This document shows, piece by piece, positions 48,041-59,320 of a DNA stretch of 64,000 nucleotides. The position numbers and the translations under genes are program-made. Each line of letters opens with the position of its first letter. Position 1 is the stretch's first letter. Origin of the DNA: Xaviernesmea oryzae (lineage in GTDB: Bacteria; Pseudomonadota; Alphaproteobacteria; Rhizobiales; Rhizobiaceae); the NCBI RefSeq assembly GCF_900109605.1, contig NZ_FOAM01000002.1, positions 353,967 to 417,966 of the forward strand, in the 5' to 3' direction. Under the pieces are notes generated by a model. That model had not been told where the DNA came from and ran no database searches. It saw only the letters and a list, made by a program, of their open reading frames with translations.

Positions 48041-49165
48041 CTACGGCCTAGCCAGAACGCCGCCAACGGCTGGGGCGGACACACCCGTTGTGCCCGGATA
48101 GGTCAGCGGCAGGCCTTTGAGCGAGCGGATGGCAAGGAAGCCCCAGGCTTCTGCCTCCATGGCATCGCCGTCAAATCCGGCCGTCTCCGCAGTGATCACG
48201 CGGGCGCCTTCCTGATCCGCGAGCAGGCTGAGATCGCCCAGGATCACCGGATTGTGGCGGCCGCCGCCGCAGATCACATAGGTGCCCACGGGCCCCGGCA
48301 GGTGGCGCGCCGAGGCGAGGATAGCCACCGCCGTCACCCGCGCCAGAGTGCGCGCACCGTCTTCCAGCGTCAGCGTTCCCTTGATCGGCGGCGCGAAATC
48401 ATTGCGGTCGAGCGCGCGGCGATGATTTCCATGGAAGAAGGGGTGGGCGAGATAGCGTTTCACCAACGCCTCGTCGATGGTGCCCGCAGCCGCCAGCCGT
48501 CCATCGACGTCATAAGCCACGCCGGTATGCGCCTCCACCCATTGGTCGATCAGCGTATTCCCTGGGCCGCTATCAAAGGCAAGAAGCGCGCCGGTCGCAT
48601 CGTCGAGAAAGGTGAGGTTCGAAATCCCACCGATATTGACGAAGACCACAGGACGGGCAAGCCCAGCCGGCAGCGCGCGCGCCAGTGCGGCATGATAGGC
48701 CGGGATCAACGGCGCGCCCTGCCCACCCAACACCATGTCATGCGCGCGCATGTCATAGACGGTTTGGATGCCGGATTCGCGAGCCAGCAGCGGCCCGTCG
48801 CCGAGCTGCACCGTCAGTCCCTGCAGCGGCCGGTGAAGAATGGTCTGGCCGTGAAAGCCGATGACGTCGATCTCGCGCGCGTCGAGCCCATGCATATGCA
48901 GAAAATCGTTGACGGCGACGGCATGCAGCAATGTCAGGTCCCGCTCCAGGCGCGCCAGCAGGCCGGGGCGCTCGGCGCGATCCTCGATCGCCTTGGCAGT
49001 CTCCAGCGCATCCGCAAGACGACGACGAAAGCTTGGGGCATAGGGGAGAGAGAGAAAGGGCCCGCGCTCGGCCACTGTCTCACCATTACTGCTGACTAGG
49101 GCGACATCGATGCCATCGAGGCTGGTCCCGCTCATCAGGCCGATTGCCGTCAGGGTCTGTGTCAT
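48041..49165 (-). CDS. anmK: Anhydro-N-acetylmuramic acid kinase AnmK
   Basis: AnmK opens and phosphorylates 1,6-anhydroMurNAc from cell-wall turnover, giving MurNAc-6-phosphate for recycling. The 374-residue protein has the kinase signatures [16 protein letters not shown] near the N-terminus, [28 protein letters not shown] and [16 protein letters not shown] 49165 has GAGGA six bases upstream. It is divergent from tyrS with a 205-base gap, and the stop is TAG. Confidence 0.96.
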   Translation of the reverse strand: MTQTLTAIGLMSGTSLDGIDVALVSSNGETVAERGPFLSLPYAPSFRRRLADALETAKAIEDRAERPGLLARLERDLTLLHAVAVNDFLHMHGLDAREIDVIGFHGQTILHRPLQGLTVQLGDGPLLARESGIQTVYDMRAHDMVLGGQGAPLIPAYHAALARALPAGLARPVVFVNIGGISNLTFLDDATGALLAFDSGPGNTLIDQWVEAHTGVAYDVDGRLAAAGTIDEALVKRYLAHPFFHGNHRRALDRNDFAPPIKGTLTLEDGARTLARVTAVAILASARHLPGPVGTYVICGGGRHNPVILGDLSLLADQEGARVITAETAGFDGDAMEAEAWGFLAIRSLKGLPLTYPGTTGVSAPAVGGVLARP

Positions 49166-49370
49166 CGCTGTCCTCGTCTGCTGTGCCGCGAATGTTCAAC
49201 AAGCGGGTGCACAGTCAACAAATAGGTGATAAAGGCGCCAGACCATGCACACCGCCCGCGCATGGCGCCGGCGCCATGGGTTTACACCTTGCGCAGCGGC
49301 ATGCATGAGAGCGCGTGACGGCGCAAGCCCTGCCCGCGCCAATCGATCCAGACCCTAAAGAGACGGGACC

Positions 49371-50624
49371 ATGTCCGAATTCAAATCCGATTTCCTGCGC
49401 ACGCTCAAGGAGCGCGGCTTCATCCACCAGGTCTCCGACGAGAGTGGCCTCGATGAACTCTTCGCCAAGGAGACGGTAACGGCCTATGTCGGCTATGACG
49501 CGACAGCGACCAGCCTGCATATCGGCAACCTGATCTCCGCGACGATGCTCTACTGGCTGCAGGAAACCGGGCACCGGCCGATCGCGCTGATGGGCGGGGG
49601 CACCTCGATGGTGGGCGATCCCTCTTTCCGCGACGACCAGCGCAAGCTGCTCTCCGTCGAGCAGATCGAAACCAACATTGCCGGCATCAAGAAGATCTTC
49701 TCGCGCATCCTTCGGTTTGGCGAAGGCCCGAACGATGCGCTGATGGTCAACAACGCCGACTGGCTGCTGAAGTTGAACTATGTCGAATTCCTGCGCGATG
49801 TCGGCCGCCATTTCTCGGTCAACCGCATGCTCTCCTTCGACAGCGTCAAGCTGCGGCTGGATCGCGAGCAGTCGCTATCCTTCCTCGAATTCAACTACAT
49901 GATCATGCAGGGCTATGATTTCGTCGAGCTCAACCGGCGCTATGGCTGCCGGCTGCAGATGGGCGGATCGGACCAATGGGGCAACATCATCAACGGGGTG
50001 GATCTCGGCCACCGGATGGGCACACCGCAGCTCTATGCGCTGACCACGCCGCTTTTGACCACGAGCTCCGGCGCCAAGATGGGCAAGAGCGCCAACGGCG
50101 CCGTCTGGCTCAATGAGGCGAATTTCAGCCCCTATGACTTCTGGCAGTACTGGCGCAACACCGAGGACGCCGATGTCGGTCGCTTCCTGAAGATCTTCAC
50201 GCGACTTCCCCTGTCGGAGATCGGGAAGCTGGCAGCCCTTTCCGGCTCTGAGATCAACGAGGCGAAGAAGATCCTGGCGACGGAGGCCACCGCGATCGTC
50301 CATGGCCGCGAGGCTGCGCAACAGGCCGCCGACACCGCGAGAACCACCTTCGAAGAAGGCGCTCTGGCCGACAGCCTTCCCTCCATCGAGGTGCCGCAGA
50401 GCGAGCTGGAGGCCGGCATCGGCCTGCTCTCGTTGATCGTGCGCGCTGGCCTGGCGGCCTCCAATGGCGAAGCCCGCCGGCATGTGCACGGCGGTGCCGT
50501 GCGCATCAACGACGCCGCTGTTTCCGACGAGCGCCTGACGATCGGCACCGGCGAGGTGACGGGCGATGGCGTGATCAAGCTTTCGCTCGGCAAGAAGAAA
50601 CATATTCTGGTTCGCCCCGCCTGA
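49371..50624 (+). CDS. tyrS: Tyrosyl-tRNA synthetase
   Basis: Charges tRNA-Tyr with tyrosine. The 417-residue class I enzyme has the HIGH-type motif HIGN at 50-53, the KMSKS-type motif KMGKS at 236-240, and a C-terminal S4-like RNA-binding domain ([20 protein letters not shown]). The ATG at 49371 is preceded by AGACGGGA. A strong terminator lies 28 bases after its stop. The anmK-tyrS neighbourhood is familiar from rhizobia. Confidence 0.97.
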   Translation: MSEFKSDFLRTLKERGFIHQVSDESGLDELFAKETVTAYVGYDATATSLHIGNLISATMLYWLQETGHRPIALMGGGTSMVGDPSFRDDQRKLLSVEQIETNIAGIKKIFSRILRFGEGPNDALMVNNADWLLKLNYVEFLRDVGRHFSVNRMLSFDSVKLRLDREQSLSFLEFNYMIMQGYDFVELNRRYGCRLQMGGSDQWGNIINGVDLGHRMGTPQLYALTTPLLTTSSGAKMGKSANGAVWLNEANFSPYDFWQYWRNTEDADVGRFLKIFTRLPLSEIGKLAALSGSEINEAKKILATEATAIVHGREAAQQAADTARTTFEEGALADSLPSIEVPQSELEAGIGLLSLIVRAGLAASNGEARRHVHGGAVRINDAAVSDERLTIGTGEVTGDGVIKLSLGKKKHILVRPA

Positions 50625-50652
50625 CGGACAGCGGATCGGCAGCGACGAATAA

Positions 50653-50690
50653 AAAGGCCTGCGGCGGTTTCGCTCGCAGGCCTTTCTCGT
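50653..50690 (+). terminator. Rho-independent terminator of tyrS
   Basis: AAAGGCCTGCG (50653-50663) pairs perfectly with CGCAGGCCTTT (50675-50685) around an 11-base loop, followed by CTCGTTT. The A-run before the stem may let it also work for the convergent AsmA-like gene. Confidence 0.85.
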
Positions 50691-50719
50691 TTCAGACATG
50701 TTATCCGACAGATCGTGTT

Positions 50720-53700
50720 TTACTGAAACTCGAAGATCGAGCGGAAAACGCCGGGCGCGATGATCGACAGCGGATTGATCGTCAAATCCGGTTTGTCGAA
50801 GGGGCCGGCGAGCTTGAAGGTGATGCCGAGCAGACCCCGATCACGGCCATTGCCGAGAATGGTGCCGATGATCGGGACGGCGCCGAACAGCCGGTTCAGC
50901 CCGTAGGCCGGCATGAAGGTGCCGGTCATGTCCATCACGCCATTGGCGTCGCGCACGGTTCCCTGGAACGTGGCGCCGACATCGACGCCGCGCACGACGC
51001 CGTTTCCCACCGAGATCGCGCCGCCGTCCAGCGCTAGATTGGCAAAGCCGCGCTCGAAGCGGGCGGTCTTGACGTCGATATCCTTGTTGGCCGCATCGCC
51101 CAGGCTGCGGCCGTCGGCTGCGGGACTGGAGACCATGGACTGAAGCCTTGCTTCGTCGACGATCGAAAATTTCCGGATATCCACTGTTCCGCGCCAGGAG
51201 CCGGCGCCGCGCGCGCGTAGCTTCAGATTGATCAGCCCGCCGCGCATATTGCCGTAAATATCGGCGAAACGGGCTATGGCGCCGGCATCGCCGCTCGTCA
51301 GTTCCACCGTGTCGCCATCGGCGGCCATGCGCGCCACGAGCGCCTGGCCGCTGCCGGTCACGGCCGTCACGTTGACGCCGCTGATTTCGCGGCCCCTGGC
51401 TGCGTAGCTCAGATTGACATTGGAGAGCTGCTCGTTGTGAAAGCCCCGAACGGCTTTCAGGCTGGCGTCGATGACGATGTTCTGCGGATCGCCGCCATCC
51501 TTGCTGCCGGGAGCCTTGAGCCCGGCGATCACGTTGCGGGCATCCAGCGAGTCGCCGTCGATGGTGACGGAATAGCCGTTCTTCTGCCGCTTCAAACCGA
51601 GCGCGAAACTATCAATGGCGCTGAGCTTGATGGTGGAGAACTGCGCGCTGACAAGCCCAGCCTTGTCGAAGGTGAGATCGCCGGCAACGCCGAAGCTTGC
51701 GCCGGAAAGCTTCAGGCCCGACACCGTCGTGGTCCCGCCCTTGTCCATGACCGTCAAGGCGGCCTTGGCCGGCACGCCGGGCCCTTTGCTCCAGCCGATA
51801 TAGGGAAAAGCAACGGACGCGCGGCCGAGATCGAGCTCCACCAGCTGGCGGCCATTGTCCTCCAGCGACAGATCCAGCCCGATCGGCCCGGTGATAATCT
51901 TGGACAGCTCAGGCGCCAGCTTGTCGAGTGCGCCCGCGGGCAGCGTGCCCGAAATGTCGCGCACGCGCTTGATCTTGGCATTGCTATCGATCGGCTCGAC
52001 CATGCTGATATCGAGCGGGAAGCCGTCAACCTTGCCGGTGCCCTCAAGGGTCGCCTGCTGCCGATCGATACGCAGTGGACCCTGAACGTCGGTGATCGTG
52101 CGCCCGGAGAACGGTTTGGTCATGGAGACGCCGTTCAATTGCATCTCGACCTGCCATTCGGGCGGTGGCGGGTGCTGGTCGTTGATCAACCCGAAGCGGC
52201 CGCCCATTTCCGCCGTCACGTCTCCCTTGAAGTCCTCGGGCTTGAAGGGGGTGCGCCTCAGCGCGTCGATCGGCTTGAACGTCGATAACTCGGCCATGGC
52301 GTCGGCCTGACCCGCCAGCTGCAACCGGATCTCGGCCATCAGCGGCTTGGTATAGACATCGGGCATGACGAGCGTTCCGCCTTTGAGCGTCACGCTTCGG
52401 CCTGAGGGAAAATAGGAGGCTGCGCGATCGAAGTCGATTGCCACGCGCTGTCCGCGCATCTGGACCCGGCCATTGGCGTCGCGCAGCGGCGGAATGGTGC
52501 CGGTGACGTTGACACGCGCATCGGCGATTTCGAAATCCAGCTTCAACTCGTTCTCGTCAAGATCGACCGGGCCTGGCGTTTCGGCAAGCCGGCCTTCGGC
52601 CACCGAGACCTCGATCTTGCCGTTCTTCACCGTTCCGCCGAACAGATTGTCGACGACCCAGTGGCGCGCATTCTTGCCCACCCACCAAGGCCAGAGCTGC
52701 TTGACCGTGGAGGACTGCATGTCGGTCGTCAGCGCGGCGAAACTGATGCCGGGCGACGTCTGGCCGAACTGCACCGACAGCGAGCCGAGCAGCGAGCCGA
52801 GCGTGCTGCGCACGGCCAGCCGGTCGAAGATCAGGCTGCGCGTCTTGGTCAGAAACTGCCCTTTGATCTCCGCGGAAAACGGCAGCGGCGCCTCGCCCAC
52901 ATCGGAGGCGGAGGCGATTGCATCCTCGACATTGAGATCGATGGCAAAGCCTTTCGCCTCGGGATCCTGCGGATCGGCAAGATCGGCAATCGTGCCGGCA
53001 AGCGGATAGACCGCCTGGCCGAACCGCAGCGCCGAAGGTTGGACCGTGATCACCCGACGGTCGAAATCATAGGATGCGGACAGATCCGTCGGCAGCACAT
53101 CGGACTGAAGGCCGCCGGCATGGAACGTGCCCTGCGCGAGATGGGCGGCAAGGTTCAACGCCGGTGCGGCGGGCTGCACCTCATCGGTCGTCGCAGCAGC
53201 GCCGGACGTCGCAGAAGCGCCGGGCGTCCCGACGGTCCCGCCGCGAACGGCCTCGATCGAGACGCCGCCTTCGGCGTCGATCCCGAAGGGCGGCTCCGTC
53301 TCTGTCGCCGGGCGGTAGAGCAGCGCCTCCATCGGCAGGCCGGCGATCGCGCCGGAGAGGCGCTCGATCCGCTCCTTGCCGCGCTCGGTCTTCAGATGCA
53401 GTTCGGCAGCGTGGCCATCCACCAGGAAGGCCCCGTCGATCCCCATCGATCCATCCGCGCTGCGGGCAAAATCCAGCCGTTCGACATCGACGGACACGAC
53501 GCGGTTGCGCGGGCCGGATAGCGCCAGCTTGACATCGGATAGGCGCACGACATCGGTGCCGCTGCGGCTGATCAGCGTTTCGATGGCGTCCATCTGCTTG
53601 AAGACGATGTCGAGACCGGCCGGGATGTTCGCGATCCTGAGCGTCGTCAGGTCCAGCGGACCGCCGGAGGGTAGAACCGCGGAATCGAACGTGGCGCCAT

Positions 53701-54202
53701 CGGCCTCGATGCGCGACACGGCAAGCCTGCCGGACATGAGCGCCTTGGTATCGACATCGATCGACACCGAGTCCATCGTCATCAAACGGGCATTCGAGGC
53801 TCGGTCGATCAGCGCGACGCCGCGCGCTTTCAAAGCCAGCCCGCCGCCGGGCGACAGGCGCAGAACCGTGGAGCCGACCTCCGCGCGAAAATTCTCGCCC
53901 ACGGCCGCGTCCAGCGCCGCCGTTGCCCGCTGGTTCAAAATGCCGTCGAAGACGCCGTTTTCCATCGAAAGGATCAGGCCGCCGATCGCGAGCAGCACAA
54001 GAAGGACGATCGCCAGACAGCCATTGAACAGCCGGACATGCCATCGGCGATGCCCCACTTTTCGTGACGACCTGAACCGCCCCGGCCGATCCGTTGGCCG
54101 GCTGCCGGGCTCTGGCGGGCCGGAGCGCAGGGGATTTGCCGCTCCCGCCTGCGCCGGAGCCTGCGGATCCAGGCGATCATTGTCATTGCGGATGTCGCTC
54201 AT
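50720..54202 (-). CDS. Large AsmA/TamB-like (DUF3971) envelope protein
   Basis: A 1160-residue protein with a proline/arginine-rich cytosolic head (about 1-55), one membrane span (about 57-80, NGCLAIVLLVLLAIGGLIL) and a very long periplasmic part. It shows the repeated beta-strand texture of AsmA-like proteins (for example SLSVQFGQTSPGISFAALTT) and a C-terminal region ending GRDRGLLGITFKLAGPFDKP, DLTINPLSIIAPGVFRSIFE, typical of the DUF3971/AsmA-C type. Relatives such as YhdP and TamB bridge the envelope and carry phospholipids, so lipid transport is a fair inference. A linker of A/T/G/P residues lies near 325-350. The ribosome site is weak. Confidence 0.85.
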   Translation of the reverse strand: MSDIRNDNDRLDPQAPAQAGAANPLRSGPPEPGSRPTDRPGRFRSSRKVGHRRWHVRLFNGCLAIVLLVLLAIGGLILSMENGVFDGILNQRATAALDAAVGENFRAEVGSTVLRLSPGGGLALKARGVALIDRASNARLMTMDSVSIDVDTKALMSGRLAVSRIEADGATFDSAVLPSGGPLDLTTLRIANIPAGLDIVFKQMDAIETLISRSGTDVVRLSDVKLALSGPRNRVVSVDVERLDFARSADGSMGIDGAFLVDGHAAELHLKTERGKERIERLSGAIAGLPMEALLYRPATETEPPFGIDAEGGVSIEAVRGGTVGTPGASATSGAAATTDEVQPAAPALNLAAHLAQGTFHAGGLQSDVLPTDLSASYDFDRRVITVQPSALRFGQAVYPLAGTIADLADPQDPEAKGFAIDLNVEDAIASASDVGEAPLPFSAEIKGQFLTKTRSLIFDRLAVRSTLGSLLGSLSVQFGQTSPGISFAALTTDMQSSTVKQLWPWWVGKNARHWVVDNLFGGTVKNGKIEVSVAEGRLAETPGPVDLDENELKLDFEIADARVNVTGTIPPLRDANGRVQMRGQRVAIDFDRAASYFPSGRSVTLKGGTLVMPDVYTKPLMAEIRLQLAGQADAMAELSTFKPIDALRRTPFKPEDFKGDVTAEMGGRFGLINDQHPPPPEWQVEMQLNGVSMTKPFSGRTITDVQGPLRIDRQQATLEGTGKVDGFPLDISMVEPIDSNAKIKRVRDISGTLPAGALDKLAPELSKIITGPIGLDLSLEDNGRQLVELDLGRASVAFPYIGWSKGPGVPAKAALTVMDKGGTTTVSGLKLSGASFGVAGDLTFDKAGLVSAQFSTIKLSAIDSFALGLKRQKNGYSVTIDGDSLDARNVIAGLKAPGSKDGGDPQNIVIDASLKAVRGFHNEQLSNVNLSYAARGREISGVNVTAVTGSGQALVARMAADGDTVELTSGDAGAIARFADIYGNMRGGLINLKLRARGAGSWRGTVDIRKFSIVDEARLQSMVSSPAADGRSLGDAANKDIDVKTARFERGFANLALDGGAISVGNGVVRGVDVGATFQGTVRDANGVMDMTGTFMPAYGLNRLFGAVPIIGTILGNGRDRGLLGITFKLAGPFDKPDLTINPLSIIAPGVFRSIFEFQ

Positions 54203-54604
54203 CGGCAGAGGCAGCTTTCGAGTCTGTCGTTGAAGGGCATCAGCGCGCTATCATCCTGTTCCCAACCGGAAAGGCTGGCTTGGTCGTTCTGTCACCGCTT
54301 GTCTGCCATCGCTGCAGGCGAAGAGCAAAGGCATGGGCCGCCGGATATCCTCCAGCAGTCGCATCCTGTTTTAGCGGCGCAGCATGCTGAGCCGCAAGCG
54401 GCCAGATGGATCTCACCAGCGGAAAGGCAAGGCCACAGCATCGCCTCTTGCATCCGGCCAAGTGACGCGGCATGAGCGATGTATCGCTCCGTTCAATCCC
54501 CGGACGGGCCAAGCGCAAAACAGCCTTGGCTGCGCCCATGTGGTCCAGTGGCGCGCATGGACCATATAAGTGCGGCAATAAATGGTCGATGAGGAGACTT
54601 CGAT
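54203..54604. other. Divergent intergenic region AsmA-like gene / bcp
   Basis: About 402 bases without an acceptable gene. A six-base inverted pair GACCAT/ATGGTC surrounds an AT-rich stretch just before the bcp ribosome site (about 54560-54590), which could be its promoter region. I see nothing else. Confidence 0.5.
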
Positions 54605-55074
<470 letters not shown>

Positions 55075-55075
<1 letters not shown>

Positions 55076-55917
55076 TGGACAACGCGGCCGCCATCTCCCT
55101 GCCTCAAATCCGCAGCCTGCGCGATGGCGCAGCCCAAGCGATCGCGGCCGCCGATCTCGACCTGAAGACCGAACTGGCGCAGGAAACGGCGCGGCGCTGG
55201 GCAGCGCGCCGTCTCTCGCTGCGCTCGCCGCTGGACGCGCCCGTGCCGGAGCGGCCGGGCCGGCCGGAGAAGCCCGCGCTGATCCCGCCGCGCAACGTGC
55301 CGCGTCGGTCGCTGCACACGCCGCAGGGGCGCATCGCGCTTCTGCATGCCATTGCCCATATCGAATTGAATGCGGTCGATCTGGCGCTCGACATCGTTGC
55401 CCGCTTTGCCGACCAGCCGGTGCCGCTCTCCTTCTTCGAAGGCTGGATGCGCGTCGCCTTCGAAGAGGCCAAGCATTTTCGGCTGGTGCGGGCCCGGCTG
55501 CAGGCGATGGGCGCCGATTATGGCGATCTTCCGGCCCATGACGGGCTCTGGCAGGCCGCCCATGACACGCGCAACGATCTGACGGCCCGCCTCGCCGTCG
55601 TGCCTCTGATTCTGGAGGCGCGCGGGCTCGACGTCACGCCGGCGCTGCAGGCAAAAATGCGCGAGACCGGCGACATGGACAGCGCAGCCGTGCTCGACAT
55701 CATCTATGAGGACGAAAAGGGCCATGTCGCCGTCGGCGCGAAATGGTTTCGCTTCCTCTGCCAGCGCGAGCGGCGCGATCCGGTGCGCGCTTTCCAGGAT
55801 CTGGTGCGCGCCAATTTTCGCGGGTCCCTCAAGGCGCCGTTCAACGACATCGCCCGCGCCGAGGCCGGCCTGACGCCCGCTTTCTATCGCTCGATGACGA
55901 CATCAGCCAATATCTGA
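55075..55917 (+). CDS. DUF455 ferritin-like protein
   Basis: A 280-residue protein of the DUF455 family, which has a ferritin-like four-helix core with possible metal-binding acidic and histidine residues. Visible are LLHAIAHIELNAVDLALDI (H and E in a helix), FEEAKHFRLVRARLQ (ExxxH-type pair), and DIIYEDEKGHVAVGAKWF (E...H). The function is unknown; the four-helix layout and ligands suggest a di-metal centre. Translationally coupled to bcp (one-base overlap), which hints at a shared role in peroxide defence. Confidence 0.88.
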
Positions 55918-56112
55918 GCGGCAGCACTGGCCGGAGCATGCTCGCCAGCGTTTTACGGATATTGCCGGCTATCCCAGCACACTTGTTGGCTCCGGTTGAG
56001 ACGCGCATGATGCCAAATGACTAAATCGTAAGGCTTCATTAACCTTAATAGGGCCCAATGCCGGCATTATCAGCGCATCCGCGCGATCATGATCGTTCGT
56101 TTGGGGTAGCCC

Positions 56113-57522
56113 GTGCCGCAGGTTTCGCAATCCCGGGTCTTTGGCAAGCGCACGGAACCGTTGCTGCTGATCCTCGCACGCGGCGATCGCGTGCGCCATC
56201 TGCGGCTTGCCCCTTGGACGACAGGCCTTGCAGTCGCCTTCTGCGCCCTTTTCTGCCTCACTTTTCTTGCAGCCACGGCCTATCTGGTTCTGCGAGACGA
56301 CTTGATCGGCGGCGCCATGGCGCGACAGGCGCGCATGCAGCAAGATTATGAGGACCGGATCGCCGCCCTTCGCGCCCAAGTGGACCGCGTGTCCAGCCGC
56401 CAGCTTATCGATCAGCAGCTCGTCGAGAAAAAGGTCGAGACCCTGTTGCGCCAGCAGATGGCGATCAGCGCGCGCGGTGGCCGGATCGGCTCCCTGATCG
56501 AACGGGCCGAGCAATCGGGGCTCGATACGGCATCGGGTGACAGGACCGGCGGCGAGGCCGCACCTGCCATGTTGCAGGAGGCCCCCTTGGATGCGCATGA
56601 GGAAGACAGCGTTCCAGCCTTTGCGCTACGGCCGATGCCCGGACAGCGCGCCGAGGCTGCGGGCCTGCGCGCCATCGAGGCGCAGCTGGGCATGGGGGGA
56701 GCGACAGATGCCGCCAAGCCGACGGCGAGCCCTCCTGCGCCAGATTCCCGCGCTGCTCCGCTGCGAGCCCTGGCGCTTGCGGCGACGCCGGAAGAGAGCC
56801 TGCCCGACAGGGCCGACCGGCTGTTTTCCAAGGTCACGCTGTCCCTCAAGCAGATCGAGCGCGATCAGGCCGCGCGCATCGATGCACTGACGGCCGATGC
56901 ACAGCAGACGGCCGAAGCCATCCGCGCCATTACCGCCCGCATCGGCGTGCCTTTGAACCTCTCCGGCGCGGCCGCGCGCAGCGATGAGAGCGCAGTCGGC
57001 GGCCCTTTTGTCGAGCCTGAGGCGCCTGAGGGTTTCGATCGAGCGCTCGTTGCCCTCGACGACGCCTTGTCGCACCTCGAATCCGTACGCGCCGAAGCCC
57101 GCCGCCTGCCCTTCGCCAATCCGGCGCCGCAAAGCGACATCACCAGTCCCTTCGGAAACCGACCGGACCCTTTTCTCGGGCGGTTGGCCTTGCATTCCGG
57201 CATCGATTTTCGCTTGAGTGTCGGCAGCGTCGTCCATGCGGCGGCGCCAGGCCGCGTGGTCAGCGCCGGCTACAACGGCTCCTATGGGTTTATGATCGAG
57301 ATCGATCATGGCCATGGCGTCAGCACGCGCTACGCGCATCTGTCGGAGATCGGCGTGCGCAGCGGTGAGACGGTCGAGGCCGGCGCGGCGCTCGGCTCCT
57401 CGGGCAATACCGGCCGCTCCACCGGCCCACATCTGCATTACGAGGTGCGCATCGACGGCCGCCCGGTCGATCCCATGCGCTTCCTGACAGCCGGCCGCAT
57501 GCTCGCAAGCTATATCGAGTAA
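56113..57522 (+). CDS. M23-family metallopeptidase (membrane-anchored, LytM type)
   Basis: A 469-residue protein with one membrane span at about 38-60, a coiled-coil periplasmic region (QDYEDRIAALRAQVDRVSSR, then ESLPDRADRLFSKVTLSLKQ), and a C-terminal LytM domain. The zinc ligands are present: H361 and D365 in LHSGIDF and H442 in PHLHYE, so it should be an active peptidoglycan endopeptidase, probably in cell separation or wall growth. The start is GTG 56113; the upstream ribosome site is GGGGTAG. It follows a 195-base gap without a gene. Confidence 0.9.
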   Translation: MPQVSQSRVFGKRTEPLLLILARGDRVRHLRLAPWTTGLAVAFCALFCLTFLAATAYLVLRDDLIGGAMARQARMQQDYEDRIAALRAQVDRVSSRQLIDQQLVEKKVETLLRQQMAISARGGRIGSLIERAEQSGLDTASGDRTGGEAAPAMLQEAPLDAHEEDSVPAFALRPMPGQRAEAAGLRAIEAQLGMGGATDAAKPTASPPAPDSRAAPLRALALAATPEESLPDRADRLFSKVTLSLKQIERDQAARIDALTADAQQTAEAIRAITARIGVPLNLSGAAARSDESAVGGPFVEPEAPEGFDRALVALDDALSHLESVRAEARRLPFANPAPQSDITSPFGNRPDPFLGRLALHSGIDFRLSVGSVVHAAAPGRVVSAGYNGSYGFMIEIDHGHGVSTRYAHLSEIGVRSGETVEAGAALGSSGNTGRSTGPHLHYEVRIDGRPVDPMRFLTAGRMLASYIE

Positions 57523-57754
57523 GGCACCGGAGCGGGAATACGCTGCTTGCGACTCGTTTGCCGGCTGCACAAAACGATGGCGACGATCTCGCGCCCTCTC
57601 TGGCAAAATATCCTTCCGGAAACCAATTTTGCGCCAGAAACGGCCGTCAAGGCCCGCAAAATGCTGCATTCCTTGACTTTGCGCGGTATTGGCCCTAAGA
57701 GGCCGGCGACAGTGCTGCTGCAGCCGCGAAAACCCAAGGTTCGGACGAACCGGA

Positions 57755-59317
57755 ATGGAAACAGTTTTCCCTTTGACCACCTTTTCTGACCTTGGCCTGA
57801 GCCAAAAAGTCCTCTCCGCCGTCACCGATGCCGGCTATACGAACCCGACGCCGATCCAGGCCGGGGCCATTCCGCCGGCGCTGAAGCACCGCGATATCCT
57901 CGGCATCGCCCAGACCGGCACGGGCAAGACGGCCTCCTTCGTGCTGCCGATGCTGACCCTTCTGGAAAAAGGCCGCGCCCGCGCCCGCATGCCGCGCACG
58001 CTGATCCTGGAGCCGACGCGTGAACTTGCGGCCCAGGTGGCTGAAAATTTCGAAAAATACGGCAAGAACCACAAGCTGAACATCGCGCTGCTCATTGGCG
58101 GTGTTTCGTTTGACGAGCAGGATCGCAAGCTGGAGCGTGGCGCCGATGTGCTGATCTGCACGCCCGGCCGCCTGCTCGATCATTGCGAGCGCGGCAAGCT
58201 TTTGATGACCGGCGTCGAGATCCTCGTGATCGATGAAGCGGACCGCATGCTCGACATGGGCTTCATTCCCGATATCGAGCGCATCGCCAAGCTGATCCCC
58301 TTTACCCGCCAGACCCTGTTCTTCTCGGCCACCATGCCGCCGGAAATCCAGAAGCTGGCCGATCGCTTCCTGCAAAATCCCGAACGCATCGAGGTCGCGC
58401 CGCCGTCCTCGACCGCCAAGACGGTGACGCAGCGCATCGTTGCGACGCATGACAAGGATTATGAGAAGCGCGCCGTGCTGCGCGATCTCATCCGCGCCCA
58501 GACCGACCTGAAGAATGCGATCATCTTCTGCAATCGCAAGCTCGATGTCGCGGATCTCTTCCGCTCCTTGAGCCGACATGGCTTCTCCGTCGGCGCGCTG
58601 CATGGCGACATGGACCAGAGTTCGCGCACGAAGATGCTGGCAGGCTTCAAGGACAATCAGATCACGCTGCTCGTCGCCTCGGATGTAGCGGCCCGTGGTC
58701 TCGACATTCCCGATGTTAGCCATGTCTTCAACTTCGATGTGCCGATCCACGCGGAAGACTATGTCCACCGCATCGGCCGCACGGGCCGGGCCGGCCGCTC
58801 CGGCGCCGCCTTCACCCTCGTCAACCGGCGTGACACGAAATATCTCGATGCGATCGAAAAGCTGATCGGCCAGAAAATTGAATGGCTGAACGGCGACCTG
58901 ACTGAACTTCCTCCGCCTGCCGAGAGTTATGAGAGCGCCCGGCCGAAGCGTGAGCGCGGCGGACGGCGTGAACGCGACCGCGATCGTGGCCGCCGCTCGG
59001 ATGGCGCTCGGCCTGACGCAGAAAAAGCCGAAAGCCCGAAGGCCGATAGTCATCGGCACGACATGAAAAGCTTGGACAATCCGGTCCTCGACGAGACCAA
59101 TGCGAAGGCGGACACCGTGAAAGCAGAACGCAAGGCCCAGCCAAGGGGACAGAATACCGCTCGCTCGGCCAATCGCCCGGCACCGGCGCCTGCTCCGGCC
59201 AATGATGATCATCGCGACCGGCGCAACCGCTATCGCCGTGACCAGGACGACGGCCCGACGCCTGTCGGCTTCGGCGACGATATCCCGGCCTTCATGCTGA
59301 TTGCCGGCAAGGCCTGA
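57755..59317 (+). CDS. rhlE: DEAD-box RNA helicase, RhlE type
   Basis: An ATP-dependent RNA helicase for ribosome assembly and RNA turnover. The 520-residue protein (from ATG 57755, METVFPLTTFSDLGLSQKVL) has a Q motif, Walker A AQTGTGKT (52-59), PTRELA, DEAD (VIDEADRMLDMGF), SAT, and motif VI HRIGRTGRAGR. The tail after about residue 385 is low in complexity and rich in R, D, A and P, as is common for RhlE. The frame open from 57689 is unlike the family. The Nudix gene follows after three bases. The 232 bases before the start hold no gene. Confidence 0.94.
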   Translation: METVFPLTTFSDLGLSQKVLSAVTDAGYTNPTPIQAGAIPPALKHRDILGIAQTGTGKTASFVLPMLTLLEKGRARARMPRTLILEPTRELAAQVAENFEKYGKNHKLNIALLIGGVSFDEQDRKLERGADVLICTPGRLLDHCERGKLLMTGVEILVIDEADRMLDMGFIPDIERIAKLIPFTRQTLFFSATMPPEIQKLADRFLQNPERIEVAPPSSTAKTVTQRIVATHDKDYEKRAVLRDLIRAQTDLKNAIIFCNRKLDVADLFRSLSRHGFSVGALHGDMDQSSRTKMLAGFKDNQITLLVASDVAARGLDIPDVSHVFNFDVPIHAEDYVHRIGRTGRAGRSGAAFTLVNRRDTKYLDAIEKLIGQKIEWLNGDLTELPPPAESYESARPKRERGGRRERDRDRGRRSDGARPDAEKAESPKADSHRHDMKSLDNPVLDETNAKADTVKAERKAQPRGQNTARSANRPAPAPAPANDDHRDRRNRYRRDQDDGPTPVGFGDDIPAFMLIAGKA

Positions 59318-59320
59318 GGA